A stretch of 32,672 nucleotides of DNA. It comes from Pseudomonadales bacterium. GTDB lineage: Bacteria; Pseudomonadota; Gammaproteobacteria; Pseudomonadales; Pseudohongiellaceae. The DNA lies in the NCBI GenBank assembly GCA_023256835.1, contig JALREE010000308.1, positions 1-32,672 on the forward strand, written 5' to 3'. Both the position numbers and the translations under genes were made by a program. This document shows, piece after piece, positions 1 to 7,178 of the stretch (positions are counted from its first letter, which is position 1; every line of letters starts with the position of its first letter). A model generated the notes under the pieces. It had not been told where the DNA came from. It made no database searches and was given only the letters and a program-made list of their open reading frames with translations.

Positions 1-1
1 G

Positions 2-604
2 AGTGCGAACTACGAGGAAGAGCTGGAGTTCTTCAGCATCAAGGTGCCCGATGGCCCGCTGACCTCGCGCCTGCAGAACATACGTGTCGGCGACGAACTG
101 CTGATCAGCAGCAAGCCCACCGGCACCCTGGTGGCGGATCACCTGCTGCCCGGGCGTCATCTGTACCTGCTGGGCACCGGCACCGGGCTGGCCCCGTTCA
201 TGAGCATCATCCGGGACCCGGAAGTGTACGAACGCTTCGAGAAAGTGATTCTGGTGCACGGCGTCCGGCGCATCATTGACCTGGCCTACCGCGACTACAT
301 CAGCCAGGAACTGCCGCAGAACGAATTCTTCGGCGAGCAGGTACGCGAGCAGTTGATCTATTACCCCACTGTCACCCGCGAAGCCTTCGTCAATACCGGC
401 CGCATCACCGACTTGATGCTCAGCGGCAAGCTGTTCTCGGACATCGGCCTGCCCCATGCCTGCAAGGAAGACGATCGCTTCATGCTGTGCGGCAGCTCGG
501 CCATGCTCAAGGACATCAGCCGCATCCTCAACGACTGGGGTTTTGGCGAGTCCCGCCAGGGCATCAAGGCCGAGTACGTGATCGAGCGCGCCTTCGTCGA
601 CTGA
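2..604 (+). CDS. fpr: Ferredoxin--NADP(+) reductase, C-terminal part (5' end outside window)
   Basis: Flavoprotein that exchanges electrons between NADPH and ferredoxin or flavodoxin in the cytoplasm. The listed ORF starts at an internal GTG (44), but the frame is open to base 2 and upstream residues read EEELEFFSIKVPDGPLTS, which fits the family, so the gene enters from the left. About 200 of the usual ~258 residues are present; most of the FAD-binding barrel is missing. Visible are the NADP-binding GTGTGLAPF loop, the CGSSAMLKD motif of the nicotinamide domain and the characteristic terminal AFVD of bacterial (subclass I) Fpr. A strong terminator follows. Identification is confident; the start is not in the window. 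Confidence 0.95.
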   Translation, partial: SANYEEELEFFSIKVPDGPLTSRLQNIRVGDELLISSKPTGTLVADHLLPGRHLYLLGTGTGLAPFMSIIRDPEVYERFEKVILVHGVRRIIDLAYRDYISQELPQNEFFGEQVREQLIYYPTVTREAFVNTGRITDLMLSGKLFSDIGLPHACKEDDRFMLCGSSAMLKDISRILNDWGFGESRQGIKAEYVIERAFVD

Positions 605-648
605 GACACGGCCGCACGCGCGGTCCGCGCCGCCACGAGCGCAAAACA

Positions 649-685
649 AAAGGGCCTTGCGTCTGCACGCAAGGCCCTTTGTGTT
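649..685 (+). terminator. Bidirectional intrinsic terminator between fpr and the redoxin gene
   Basis: A perfect 14-bp stem (AAAGGGCCTTGCGT / ACGCAAGGCCCTTT) closes a 4-base CTGC loop. It is followed by TGTTT on the plus strand and preceded by an A-rich run that gives T residues on the minus strand. It lies between two convergent genes and can serve both. Confidence 0.9.
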
Positions 686-725
686 TGTGGCGCCGCCCGG
701 ATGGCTCCAGGCCTGCCGTCCGGAC

Positions 726-1340
726 TTACAGGCCGGTCACGGCCGGGTGGAAGAAGCCCACCAGACAGCCCTTGGAGTCGGGAATGTCGTCCATGTTCAC
801 CACGCCGCCGGCCAGGATGGTTTCCAGGGCATCGGTCAAGTAGTGGTTGTCCGCTTCATTGCGCTGGCTTTCGTAGCCCAGGGCGTCATTGATCGGGCCG
901 CGGAAGTGCACTTCACGGGTGCGCGGGTCGATCACGAACACTTCAGCCGTGCGCTCCACGCCCAAGGACTTGGCCACGGTCTGATCTTCATCCTTGAGAA
1001 TCGGGAACTCGATATTGAATTCCTCGGCTTCCTTCTGGATGCGTGCCATGTCGTCCTGGATGAACGAGTTGAGCATCAGGAACTCGATGTTCTTGTCCTT
1101 GTAGGTCTGGGTGATCTGCTGGTACTCGGGTACGGACAGGCGGGCAATCGGGCAACCCGAGCCGTGGATGTACATCACGATGTAGTCCTTGTCTGCGTAC
1201 TCGGCCAGCGAATGCGTCACGCCCAGATGATCCACCAGGGTGAAGTCCTTGATCGGCTTGAGGAAATCGTCCGCCATTGCGCCAAGGGACAGCATTGCTG
1301 ACAGCAGGGTTCCTGCAACCAGTCCGGCAATCTTGTTCAT
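726..1340 (-). CDS. Exported redoxin-family (AhpC/TSA-like thioredoxin-fold) protein
   Basis: 204 residues. The start at 1340 is chosen because a GAGGAG Shine-Dalgarno lies upstream and an N-terminal signal peptide follows (hydrophobic 5-20, AMA cleavage near 23); the listed ORF adds 22 non-matching residues. The mature part is a thioredoxin fold with a peroxiredoxin-type site GSGCPIARLS (Cys63) and a C-terminal GCLVGF (Cys191) that could be a resolving cysteine. The family is usually fused to, or coded near, cytochrome c/copper monooxygenase-like proteins, and such a multidomain protein lies at 7179-9167 with a related but cysteine-less N-terminal domain. Probable periplasmic thiol redox role; the substrate is unknown. 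Confidence 0.85.
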   Translation of the reverse strand: MNKIAGLVAGTLLSAMLSLGAMADDFLKPIKDFTLVDHLGVTHSLAEYADKDYIVMYIHGSGCPIARLSVPEYQQITQTYKDKNIEFLMLNSFIQDDMARIQKEAEEFNIEFPILKDEDQTVAKSLGVERTAEVFVIDPRTREVHFRGPINDALGYESQRNEADNHYLTDALETILAGGVVNMDDIPDSKGCLVGFFHPAVTGL

Positions 1341-1693
1341 CACTGCACACTCCTCTTCTTCACGACCACTGTGTTCCCTTGTCCTGCCCGGCGGCGCCCC
1401 CGGCACTCGCTTCGTCTTCGGGCTGTACGCGTCAGGGACGGGAACATACCCTGACCGACGCTACAGTGCCACTTTAATCAAGCATCCGGCATTGCCGCAA
1501 GCCGCACATTGTGACTAATTGTGAGTCCAAGTCACCCGAAAACTCTTTGATTTAAAACAATTTTCATGCACATGGAACACCGCTGCGCAAAGTCGCGCAA
1601 AGGGGCTGGTGGCCGCTCGCCACGTGGCTTTGCGGGGTGCAAGCCCCTGGCCAACAAGGTATAGTTGGCCGCTGCTCATTTTCAGGGAATACC
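1341..1693. other. 353-bp divergent intergenic region
   Basis: No convincing gene. It separates the redoxin gene (minus) from the RND transporter (plus) and should hold both promoters. Visible features are an AT-rich stretch around 1540-1566, an inverted repeat GTGACT/AGTCAC at 1511-1535, and a 7-bp inverted repeat just before the transporter start (listed separately). No promoter pair stands out clearly. Confidence 0.6.
1649..1670 (+). promoter_or_regulatory. Operator-like inverted repeat upstream of the RND transporter
   Basis: Perfect inverted repeat GGCCAAC-8 bp-GTTGGCC, ending 23 bases before the ATG at 1694. The spacer and right arm contain TATAGT (1660-1665), a good -10 match, but no good -35 lies at the normal distance. 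It could be a repressor operator over a promoter, or an RNA hairpin near the ribosome-binding site. Confidence 0.4.
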
Positions 1694-4156
1694 ATGCGCT
1701 CCACTTTTTCCGGTCTTTACACCAGGCTTGTCTTCGGGCGTCCCGTGCTGGTGATTTTCCTGCTGTTGCTGGTCACGGCGCTTTTCGGCTGGTACGCACA
1801 GTACTTCCGGCTGGATGCCTCCGCCGACTCCCTGTTGATGGAAGGCGACGAGGAGCTGGAGTACTCGCGGCAGGTCAACAATCGCTATGGCACCCGCGAT
1901 GCCGTCACCATTGCCTTTACCCCCACGGCCGATCTGTTCAGCCCCGAGTCCTTCCAGGTGCTCGCAGACCTGCGCGAGGAACTGCTCACCATCGAGCGCG
2001 TGGAATCGGTGGACAGCCTGCTGAACGTGCCCATCTTCGGTGACACCGAGCTGATGAGCATTTCCGAGAATTACGCCACGGTGCTGACCCCTGGCATCGA
2101 TCTGGCCGCTGCCCGGGAAGAGCTGATCACCAGCCCGGTGTTCAGCAATGCCATCATCAGCCCCGATGGTCAGACGGCCGCCCTGCTGGTGAGCTTCGCC
2201 CGCGACGAGCGTTACCACTCCCTGATCCAGGCGCGCGAGGACCTGCGTCGCAAGCGCGACGCGGAAGGGCTCGGCGCAGAAGAAGCGGCGGAGCTTGAGC
2301 GGGTGACCGCCGAATTCGACGCCTACAGCACCCTGACTGCCGAGCAGCGGCATGAGGACATCAGCCGCATTCGCAGCATCCTGAACGGTTACCAGCAGAG
2401 CGGGACGCTCTACCTTGGCGGGGCGCCCATGATCGCCGATGACCTGGTCACCTTCGTGCAGAACGACCTGGCCACCTTCAGTCTGGGAGTGTTCGCCTTC
2501 ATCGTCTTCGCGCTCGGGCTGATCTTCCGCCGCCTGCGCTGGGTCTTCCTGCCGCTGGCCTGCTGCGCCGTGGCGAGCGTCATCGTGGTGGGCATCCTCG
2601 GATTGATGGACTGGCGGGTCACGGTGGTCTCGTCCAACTTCATGTCGCTGCTGCTGATCACCACCATCTCCCTGACCGTGCACCTGATCGTGCGCTATCG
2701 CCAGCTGCGTGCAACCCGGCGCCACACCGAGCACGGCAAGCTGCTGCGCCACGCCGTGATCTCCATGTGGAAGCCCTGCCTCTACACCGCGCTGACGACG
2801 ATCGTGGCTTTTGCTTCGCTGCTGGTCAGCGGCATATCCCCCATCATTTCCTTTGGCTGGATCATGGTCATCGGCGTGCTGACGGCACTGCTGGTGGTGT
2901 TCACACTGTTCCCGGCGCTGATGTCCCTGTTCAGCAAGGATGACACCGTCTACCAGCATCAGAGCAGCCTCGCGCTGACCTCGGCACTGGCGCGCGTGAC
3001 CGACCGACTCGGCAACAAGGTGTTGTGGATTTCAGGCGCGGTCTTCGTCTTCAGCGTGGTCGGCCTCACTCAGTTGAGGGTGGAGAACAGCTTCATCGAA
3101 TACTTCAGCGAAGACACCGAGATACATCAGGGCATGAAACTCTTCGACGAAAAACTGGGCGGAACACTCTCGCTGGATGTGGTCGTCAACCTGCCGGTGA
3201 TCGAGGACGAGTTCGACGATGGTTTCGACGACGGTTTCGAGGAAGAACCGAATGACGCCTACTGGTTCACTGGGGCCAGGATGGACGAGATCAAGCGGAT
3301 TCACGACTATCTGGACAATAATCCACAAACCGGCAAGGTGCTGTCCTTCGGTTCCGTGATTCATCTGGCGGAGAAGTTGAACAATGATACACCCGTGGAC
3401 AGCTTCGTCTGGGCCCTGCTGTATTCGCGCATTCCGGAAACCTTGAAAAGCTCGGTGCTGACCCCCTTCGTGTCAGTGGCCGACAACCAGGTGCGCTTCA
3501 ATGTGCGTGTGATCGAGTCGGACGAGAACCTCAATCGCAACGCCTTGATCAATGGTATCCAGCAGGGGCTGCAGCAGGAATTCGGCTATGCCGCCGAGCA
3601 GGTGCATGTCACCGGCATTCTGGTGCTTTACAACAATGTGCTGCAGAGCCTGTACCAGTCCCAGATCCTGACGCTGGGCGTGGTGCTGTTCGCCATCATG
3701 ATCATGTTCCTGTTCCTGTTCCGCTCACTGCCGATTGCCGTGCTCTGCATCATCCCCAACATCATCGCTGCGCTGCTGGTGCTGGGTCTGATGGGCTGGC
3801 TGGGCATTCCGCTGGACATCATGACCATCACCATTGCGGCCATCGCCGTGGGCATCGGCGTCGACAACACCATTCACTACATGCATCGCTTCCAGCACGA
3901 GTTCCACCGACTCGGCAGCTACCGCGCCACCATGTTCCATTGTCATGACAGCATCGCGCGTGCGATGTACTTCACCACCATGACGGTGGTGGCCGGTTTC
4001 TCGATCCTGGTGCTGTCGAATTTCATCCCCACCATTGTCTTCGGCCTGCTCACCAGCATCGCCATGATGGTCGCCCTTCTGGGCGCGCTGACTCTTCTGC
4101 CCCAGCTGCTGATCGCCTTCAAGCCGCTGGGCAGGGAAACGCACGCCGGTTCCTGA
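1694..4156 (+). CDS. RND/MMPL-family transporter
   Basis: 820-residue inner-membrane transporter of the RND superfamily (MMPL-type, like hopanoid/lipid exporters). The start at 1694 is chosen because the first transmembrane helix follows directly and AGGGA precedes it. Layout: helix 1 at ~17-34, a large periplasmic loop to ~255, a helix cluster ~256-414 followed by a helix at ~443-460, a second periplasmic loop, and a final cluster from ~658 to the end. This is the duplicated 6+6 RND topology. The second loop carries an unusual acidic repeat with two DDGF units (~503-520). No membrane-fusion or outer-membrane partner is adjacent, as is typical for MMPL/HpnN-type proteins. Substrate unknown. 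The clpP-like gene follows 17 bp later, probably in the same transcript. Confidence 0.9.
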   Translation: MRSTFSGLYTRLVFGRPVLVIFLLLLVTALFGWYAQYFRLDASADSLLMEGDEELEYSRQVNNRYGTRDAVTIAFTPTADLFSPESFQVLADLREELLTIERVESVDSLLNVPIFGDTELMSISENYATVLTPGIDLAAAREELITSPVFSNAIISPDGQTAALLVSFARDERYHSLIQAREDLRRKRDAEGLGAEEAAELERVTAEFDAYSTLTAEQRHEDISRIRSILNGYQQSGTLYLGGAPMIADDLVTFVQNDLATFSLGVFAFIVFALGLIFRRLRWVFLPLACCAVASVIVVGILGLMDWRVTVVSSNFMSLLLITTISLTVHLIVRYRQLRATRRHTEHGKLLRHAVISMWKPCLYTALTTIVAFASLLVSGISPIISFGWIMVIGVLTALLVVFTLFPALMSLFSKDDTVYQHQSSLALTSALARVTDRLGNKVLWISGAVFVFSVVGLTQLRVENSFIEYFSEDTEIHQGMKLFDEKLGGTLSLDVVVNLPVIEDEFDDGFDDGFEEEPNDAYWFTGARMDEIKRIHDYLDNNPQTGKVLSFGSVIHLAEKLNNDTPVDSFVWALLYSRIPETLKSSVLTPFVSVADNQVRFNVRVIESDENLNRNALINGIQQGLQQEFGYAAEQVHVTGILVLYNNVLQSLYQSQILTLGVVLFAIMIMFLFLFRSLPIAVLCIIPNIIAALLVLGLMGWLGIPLDIMTITIAAIAVGIGVDNTIHYMHRFQHEFHRLGSYRATMFHCHDSIARAMYFTTMTVVAGFSILVLSNFIPTIVFGLLTSIAMMVALLGALTLLPQLLIAFKPLGRETHAGS

Positions 4157-4173
4157 AACTTCTGGAGTAGTCT

Positions 4174-4764
4174 ATGCACGCAAATGAATCCCCCGAGCAG
4201 TCCAACATCGAGGCGCCCACGAGTCGCTTCATCGATGAGAAGCTCTTCAAGTCGCGCTCCATCACGATCTTCGGCGAGATCGACGAGAGGCTCGCGCGCT
4301 CTGTCACGGAAAAACTGCTGGCCCTGGCCGCTGCCGGCGATGAGCCCATCACCATTTACATCAGCTCGCCAGGCGGGCACGTGGAGTCGGGCGATGTGGT
4401 TTACGACATGATCAAGTTCATCAAGCCCGAAGTGCGCGTGGTGGGTACCGGCTGGGTTGCCAGTGCCGCCACCACCATCTATCTGGCGGCGAAGAAAGAG
4501 AACCGCTTCAGTCTTCCCAACACGCGCTTTCTTGTGCATCAGCCTTCGGGCGGTTCGCGCGGTCGCGCCTCGGACATCAAGATTCAGGCGGAGCAGATCA
4601 TCAAGATGCGCGAGCGCATCAATCAGCTGATTGCCGCCGAGACAGGGCAGCCTCTGGAGCGAGTCGCGCGGGATACGGATCGGGACTACTGGATGACGGT
4701 GGAAGAGGCGATCGATTATGGGATCGTCGGCCGCAAGATCACGAGCATGGCCGAGCTGGGTTGA
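4174..4764 (+). CDS. ClpP-family serine protease, stand-alone paralogue
   Basis: 196-residue proteolytic subunit of the Clp family, cytoplasmic. The catalytic triad is intact: Ser97 in WVASAAT, His122 in VHQPSGG and Asp171 in DTDRD, coinciding with mature E. coli ClpP numbering. The oligomer-handle region and the GQPLE segment are also recognisable. The N-terminus is short, without an obvious propeptide. Differences from housekeeping ClpP (WVASAATTI in place of the usual AASMGAFLL type) and the absence of neighbouring clpX, tig or lon indicate a second ClpP, comparable to the additional ClpP known in pseudomonads. A GGAG lies before the ATG. It probably shares a transcript with the upstream RND gene. 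Family assignment is firm; the partner ATPase is unknown. Confidence 0.9.
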   Translation: MHANESPEQSNIEAPTSRFIDEKLFKSRSITIFGEIDERLARSVTEKLLALAAAGDEPITIYISSPGGHVESGDVVYDMIKFIKPEVRVVGTGWVASAATTIYLAAKKENRFSLPNTRFLVHQPSGGSRGRASDIKIQAEQIIKMRERINQLIAAETGQPLERVARDTDRDYWMTVEEAIDYGIVGRKITSMAELG

Positions 4765-4772
4765 GGCTTCAC

Positions 4773-4794
4773 GGCCTGAGGCAAGTGTCAGGCC
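4773..4794. terminator. Hairpin between convergent genes, possible terminator
   Basis: 7-bp inverted repeat GGCCTGA / TCAGGCC with an 8-base loop, placed between two convergent stop codons (4764 and 4798). It has no T tract on either side, so intrinsic termination would be weak or factor-dependent. Confidence 0.4.
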
Positions 4795-4797
4795 ACG

Positions 4798-5262
4798 TCA
4801 GTTGGCGGTGGAACCGGCGGCGCTGGTCTGGGCATTCGCCGCGCCAGTTCGGCGGAAGAGCGCCTGCTGATTCTGTACCAGTGCGCATACAACATGGTAG
4901 TCCGGCTGACAGCTGAGTGCGCGTACCATGGCGGTGTTGTCATCGCCCAGCTGCACCAGCACCCGTGCCACAACCCCCTGGTATTCGACATCGAGCGTGG
5001 CGCTGTTGCCCCTGATCTCCCCGATGCTGTTGCGCCATTCGTAGCCCATGGTCACGAGGGGCTCAACATTCAACTGATCGTTCTGATGGGTGACTCTGAG
5101 AGTGATGAGACTCCCTTCCGCGTTCCAGATGCCTGACCACTGAGGGGACGGCTGGGCACTGCCGGGCTGGGCGAGGAGCTGCGCCGGCAAGCCCAGCGCC
5201 ACGGCCATGACTCCGGTCGTCCGCGTCAACAGACGCGTGAACTTCTCCACCTGAATTTGCAT
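4798..5262 (-). CDS. Small secreted protein of unknown function
   Basis: 154 residues with a signal peptide (hydrophobic stretch ~17-31, LLAQ cleavage region). The mature part is beta-rich and opens with PQWSGIWNAEGS, reminiscent of small periplasmic lipocalin-like or 'WSG/W-type' domains, but no named family is recognised. Two cysteines (in SCQPDYHVVC) could form a disulfide. GGAGG lies upstream of the ATG. The gene sits downstream of the NnrU-like gene on the same strand with a 27-bp gap and may be co-transcribed with it. Confidence 0.75.
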   Translation of the reverse strand: MQIQVEKFTRLLTRTTGVMAVALGLPAQLLAQPGSAQPSPQWSGIWNAEGSLITLRVTHQNDQLNVEPLVTMGYEWRNSIGEIRGNSATLDVEYQGVVARVLVQLGDDNTAMVRALSCQPDYHVVCALVQNQQALFRRTGAANAQTSAAGSTAN

Positions 5263-5289
5263 GATCTGGCATCCCCCTCCGGCCCAATC

Positions 5290-5850
5290 CTAGAACGGCC
5301 CTGTCAGCGCAAACCCGAACAGGGGCCCATGAAACACCAAAAGTGCGCTGTAGGCAATCATGCCCAGCAGGATGGCGGCGGCGTCCCATTGCAGCGCCGG
5401 TGCCACCGGCGTCATGGGGTGCTTGCGTTCGCGCACGACCACCTGCAGCAGCGCCCATGCGCTGGGCACTCCGAACAGCAGGATTGACGCCAGATCCCCA
5501 TTCGACAGCAGATGCGCGATGCCCGCGAGCGCCAGACCGACGAGCAAGGGATGACGAACAAGTGCGCGGGTGTGGGAATCCGGCAGCAGTCCGGCAACGA
5601 ACACGAGACACGCGGAAATCATCAGCAGATGGGTGCCGTCACGCAACGGAAACGGCGGTACCCAGATCTGGATGAAAGCGGCGGTGCTCTTGCCGGCAAT
5701 CACCAGTGCGACGCCGACCACCACTGCGGCCGATACCAGGGCGAGCAGGCGAGGACGACCCAGTGCATGCGCGAGAGTCCGACCACGCTCGCCCGAGCAC
5801 GCCGCATGTGCACCGATGCACAGTGCCAGTCCAAGTATCAAGAGGATCAC
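5290..5850 (-). CDS. NnrU-family integral membrane protein
   Basis: 186 residues, almost entirely hydrophobic with about five or six transmembrane helices. The motif RHPLLVGLALAGIAHLLSNGD matches the conserved core of the NnrU family (related to isoprenylcysteine methyltransferase-like membrane proteins), and IGAHA near the N-terminus resembles the family's G-H-S/A. NnrU was first linked to nitrite/nitric-oxide metabolism, but its biochemical role is unknown and no denitrification genes are nearby. The start is GTG at 5850 with a poor ribosome-binding site; an in-frame stop not far upstream limits longer versions. Confidence 0.85.
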   Translation of the reverse strand: MILLILGLALCIGAHAACSGERGRTLAHALGRPRLLALVSAAVVVGVALVIAGKSTAAFIQIWVPPFPLRDGTHLLMISACLVFVAGLLPDSHTRALVRHPLLVGLALAGIAHLLSNGDLASILLFGVPSAWALLQVVVRERKHPMTPVAPALQWDAAAILLGMIAYSALLVFHGPLFGFALTGPF

Positions 5851-5937
5851 GAGTTTGTCCGTATCCAGCCGGCATCACCGGCTCCCGAGTGTGGCGGGCG
5901 AAGATACTATGGCGTGAAATCGATGTATATCGGAGGC

Positions 5938-5976
5938 AAAAAAAACCGGAGCACTCCATGGGGTAGCGTGCTCCGG
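5938..5976 (-). terminator. Strong minus-strand intrinsic terminator with no gene upstream of it
   Basis: Read on the minus strand, a perfect 9-bp stem (CCGGAGCAC / GTGCTCCGG) with a 13-base loop is followed directly by eight T residues. No minus-strand protein gene lies between it and the oxyR-like gene, so it must end a short non-coding transcript or act as an attenuator before the NnrU gene. Confidence 0.85.
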
Positions 5977-6020
5977 CAAGGGCCTGTCACTCGTATTGCG
6001 GCGGTGTCTCTCAATACATG
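5938..6020 (-). ncRNA. Candidate small RNA divergent from the OxyR-like gene
   Basis: Predicted ~80-nt transcript. A possible promoter on the minus strand has TATGAT as -10 (plus coordinates 6026-6031) and a weak TTCATG -35 at 18 bp. The transcript would contain a hairpin GTATTG/CAATAC (5993-6017) and end at the strong terminator at 5938-5976. Size, two-stem layout and position beside an OxyR-like regulator resemble E. coli oxyS, but no sequence similarity to OxyS is claimed. The alternative is a leader/attenuator of the NnrU gene. Confidence 0.4.
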
Positions 6021-6127
6021 GCGCGATCATAGGCCTGCCGTTGTGGATACATGAAATGGATTAAAGCTATTGCGACGATATCAAAAGTCGATTAGCCTGC
6101 GGAAAAACCATCGCACAGGAGCCTGTC

Positions 6128-7048
6128 ATGCATCATCTGCCCACCACCAAGCAGCTGCGTTACTTCGTTGCCCTGGACCAGATCGGGCACTTCGGCAAGG
6201 CGGCAGAGGCCTGCTTCGTGTCCCAGCCGGCTTTCAGCGTAGCCATCCGTGAGCTGGAGAGCACGCTGAACATTCAGCTGGTGGATCGCACGAACAAGAA
6301 CGTCACGGTCACGAATCTGGGGCGGCAGATCGCCGTGCGGGCGCGCCAGGTGCTGCGGGATCTTGAAGAGCTGGTCGACATCGCTCAGGGAAATCAGCAG
6401 CCGCTGACCGGGCAGCTGAAGCTGGGGGTTATCCCGACGATTGCCCCGTTCCTGCTGCCGCGCCTGCTGCCCGCTCTGCGCAAGGCCTATCCCGATCTCA
6501 AGCTCTATCTGAAGGAAGATCTCACCGAGCGAGTCTACGCCCATTTGATGGATGGCGAGCTCGACATCATCCTGATCGCGCTGCCCTACGATCTGCGCAA
6601 TGTGACCGAGCTGTCTCTGTTCAAGGATCGTTTCTACCTGGCGCATCAGGCGAAGAGCGCGCTGGTGCCCAAGGATGCCCGTCAGGTCAGTGATCTGCCC
6701 GAGGACAGCATCCTGTTGCTCGAGGACGGCCACTGCCTGCGCGATCACGCGCTGACTGCCTGCAGCATCAACAATGCCGACAAGGTCAGCGACATCGCGG
6801 CCACCAGTCTGCTGACCCTGGTGCAGATGGTCGACGCAGACCTGGGGGTGACTTATCTCCCGGAAATGGCCATCGGCTCTTCCTTGCTGAAGAACACCCG
6901 CATCAAGACCACGCCGCTGGACAAGGACAGCTTCCGGGAGATCGGCCTGGTCTGGCGCCGCGCCAGCACGAGGGGGCAGGAGTTCGAGTTGCTCGGGGAC
7001 TTCATCAAGCAGAACTACCTTTCGAGCAAGGCAGCCGACGCTTCCTAG
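6128..7048 (+). CDS. oxyR: OxyR-type LysR-family peroxide-sensing regulator
   Basis: 306 residues. The N-terminal winged helix-turn-helix (AAEACFVSQPAFSVAIRELE, ~25-44) is followed by a periplasmic-binding-protein-like effector domain. LLEDGHCLRDHALTAC places Cys203 and Cys212 nine residues apart in the same context as the redox pair Cys199/Cys208 of E. coli OxyR, including LEDGHCLRD. This supports a peroxide-activated disulfide switch rather than a metabolite-binding LysR. AGGAG stands 6 bases before the ATG. The divergent region contains a terminator and hairpins that could be a target small RNA. Classical catalase or ahpCF targets are not in the window. The cysteine pair makes OxyR the best call. 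Confidence 0.9.
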   Translation: MHHLPTTKQLRYFVALDQIGHFGKAAEACFVSQPAFSVAIRELESTLNIQLVDRTNKNVTVTNLGRQIAVRARQVLRDLEELVDIAQGNQQPLTGQLKLGVIPTIAPFLLPRLLPALRKAYPDLKLYLKEDLTERVYAHLMDGELDIILIALPYDLRNVTELSLFKDRFYLAHQAKSALVPKDARQVSDLPEDSILLLEDGHCLRDHALTACSINNADKVSDIAATSLLTLVQMVDADLGVTYLPEMAIGSSLLKNTRIKTTPLDKDSFREIGLVWRRASTRGQEFELLGDFIKQNYLSSKAADAS

Positions 7049-7060
7049 ATGTGCAAAAAC

Positions 7061-7084
7061 TGCAATCTGTACGCAGATTCTGCA
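7061..7084 (+). repeat. Imperfect palindrome upstream of the multidomain redoxin gene
   Basis: TGCAATCTG...CAGATTCTGCA forms an imperfect inverted repeat between oxyR and the next gene. No T tract follows, so it is not a clear terminator. It could be a regulatory site. Confidence 0.25.
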
Positions 7085-7178
7085 AAAGCGGTGTCGTGCA
7101 GGTTGTGGGCATTCATTGCGCCGATGCAAAGCCTTACCATGCCGGCAATCTGTCCATGTCCGATCATCGGAGGCTTTC

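Noticed and set aside
1519-1536. CRP-like site TTGTGA...TCACC
   Set aside because: The half-sites are separated by 7 bases instead of 6 and the right half ends in CC, so it is not a credible CRP site.
6029-6070. ATAG and CTAT tetranucleotides near the OxyR-like gene as an OxyR box
   Set aside because: They are 38 bases apart start to start and lack the intervening units of the ATAG-N7-CTAT-N7-ATAG-N7-CTAT pattern.
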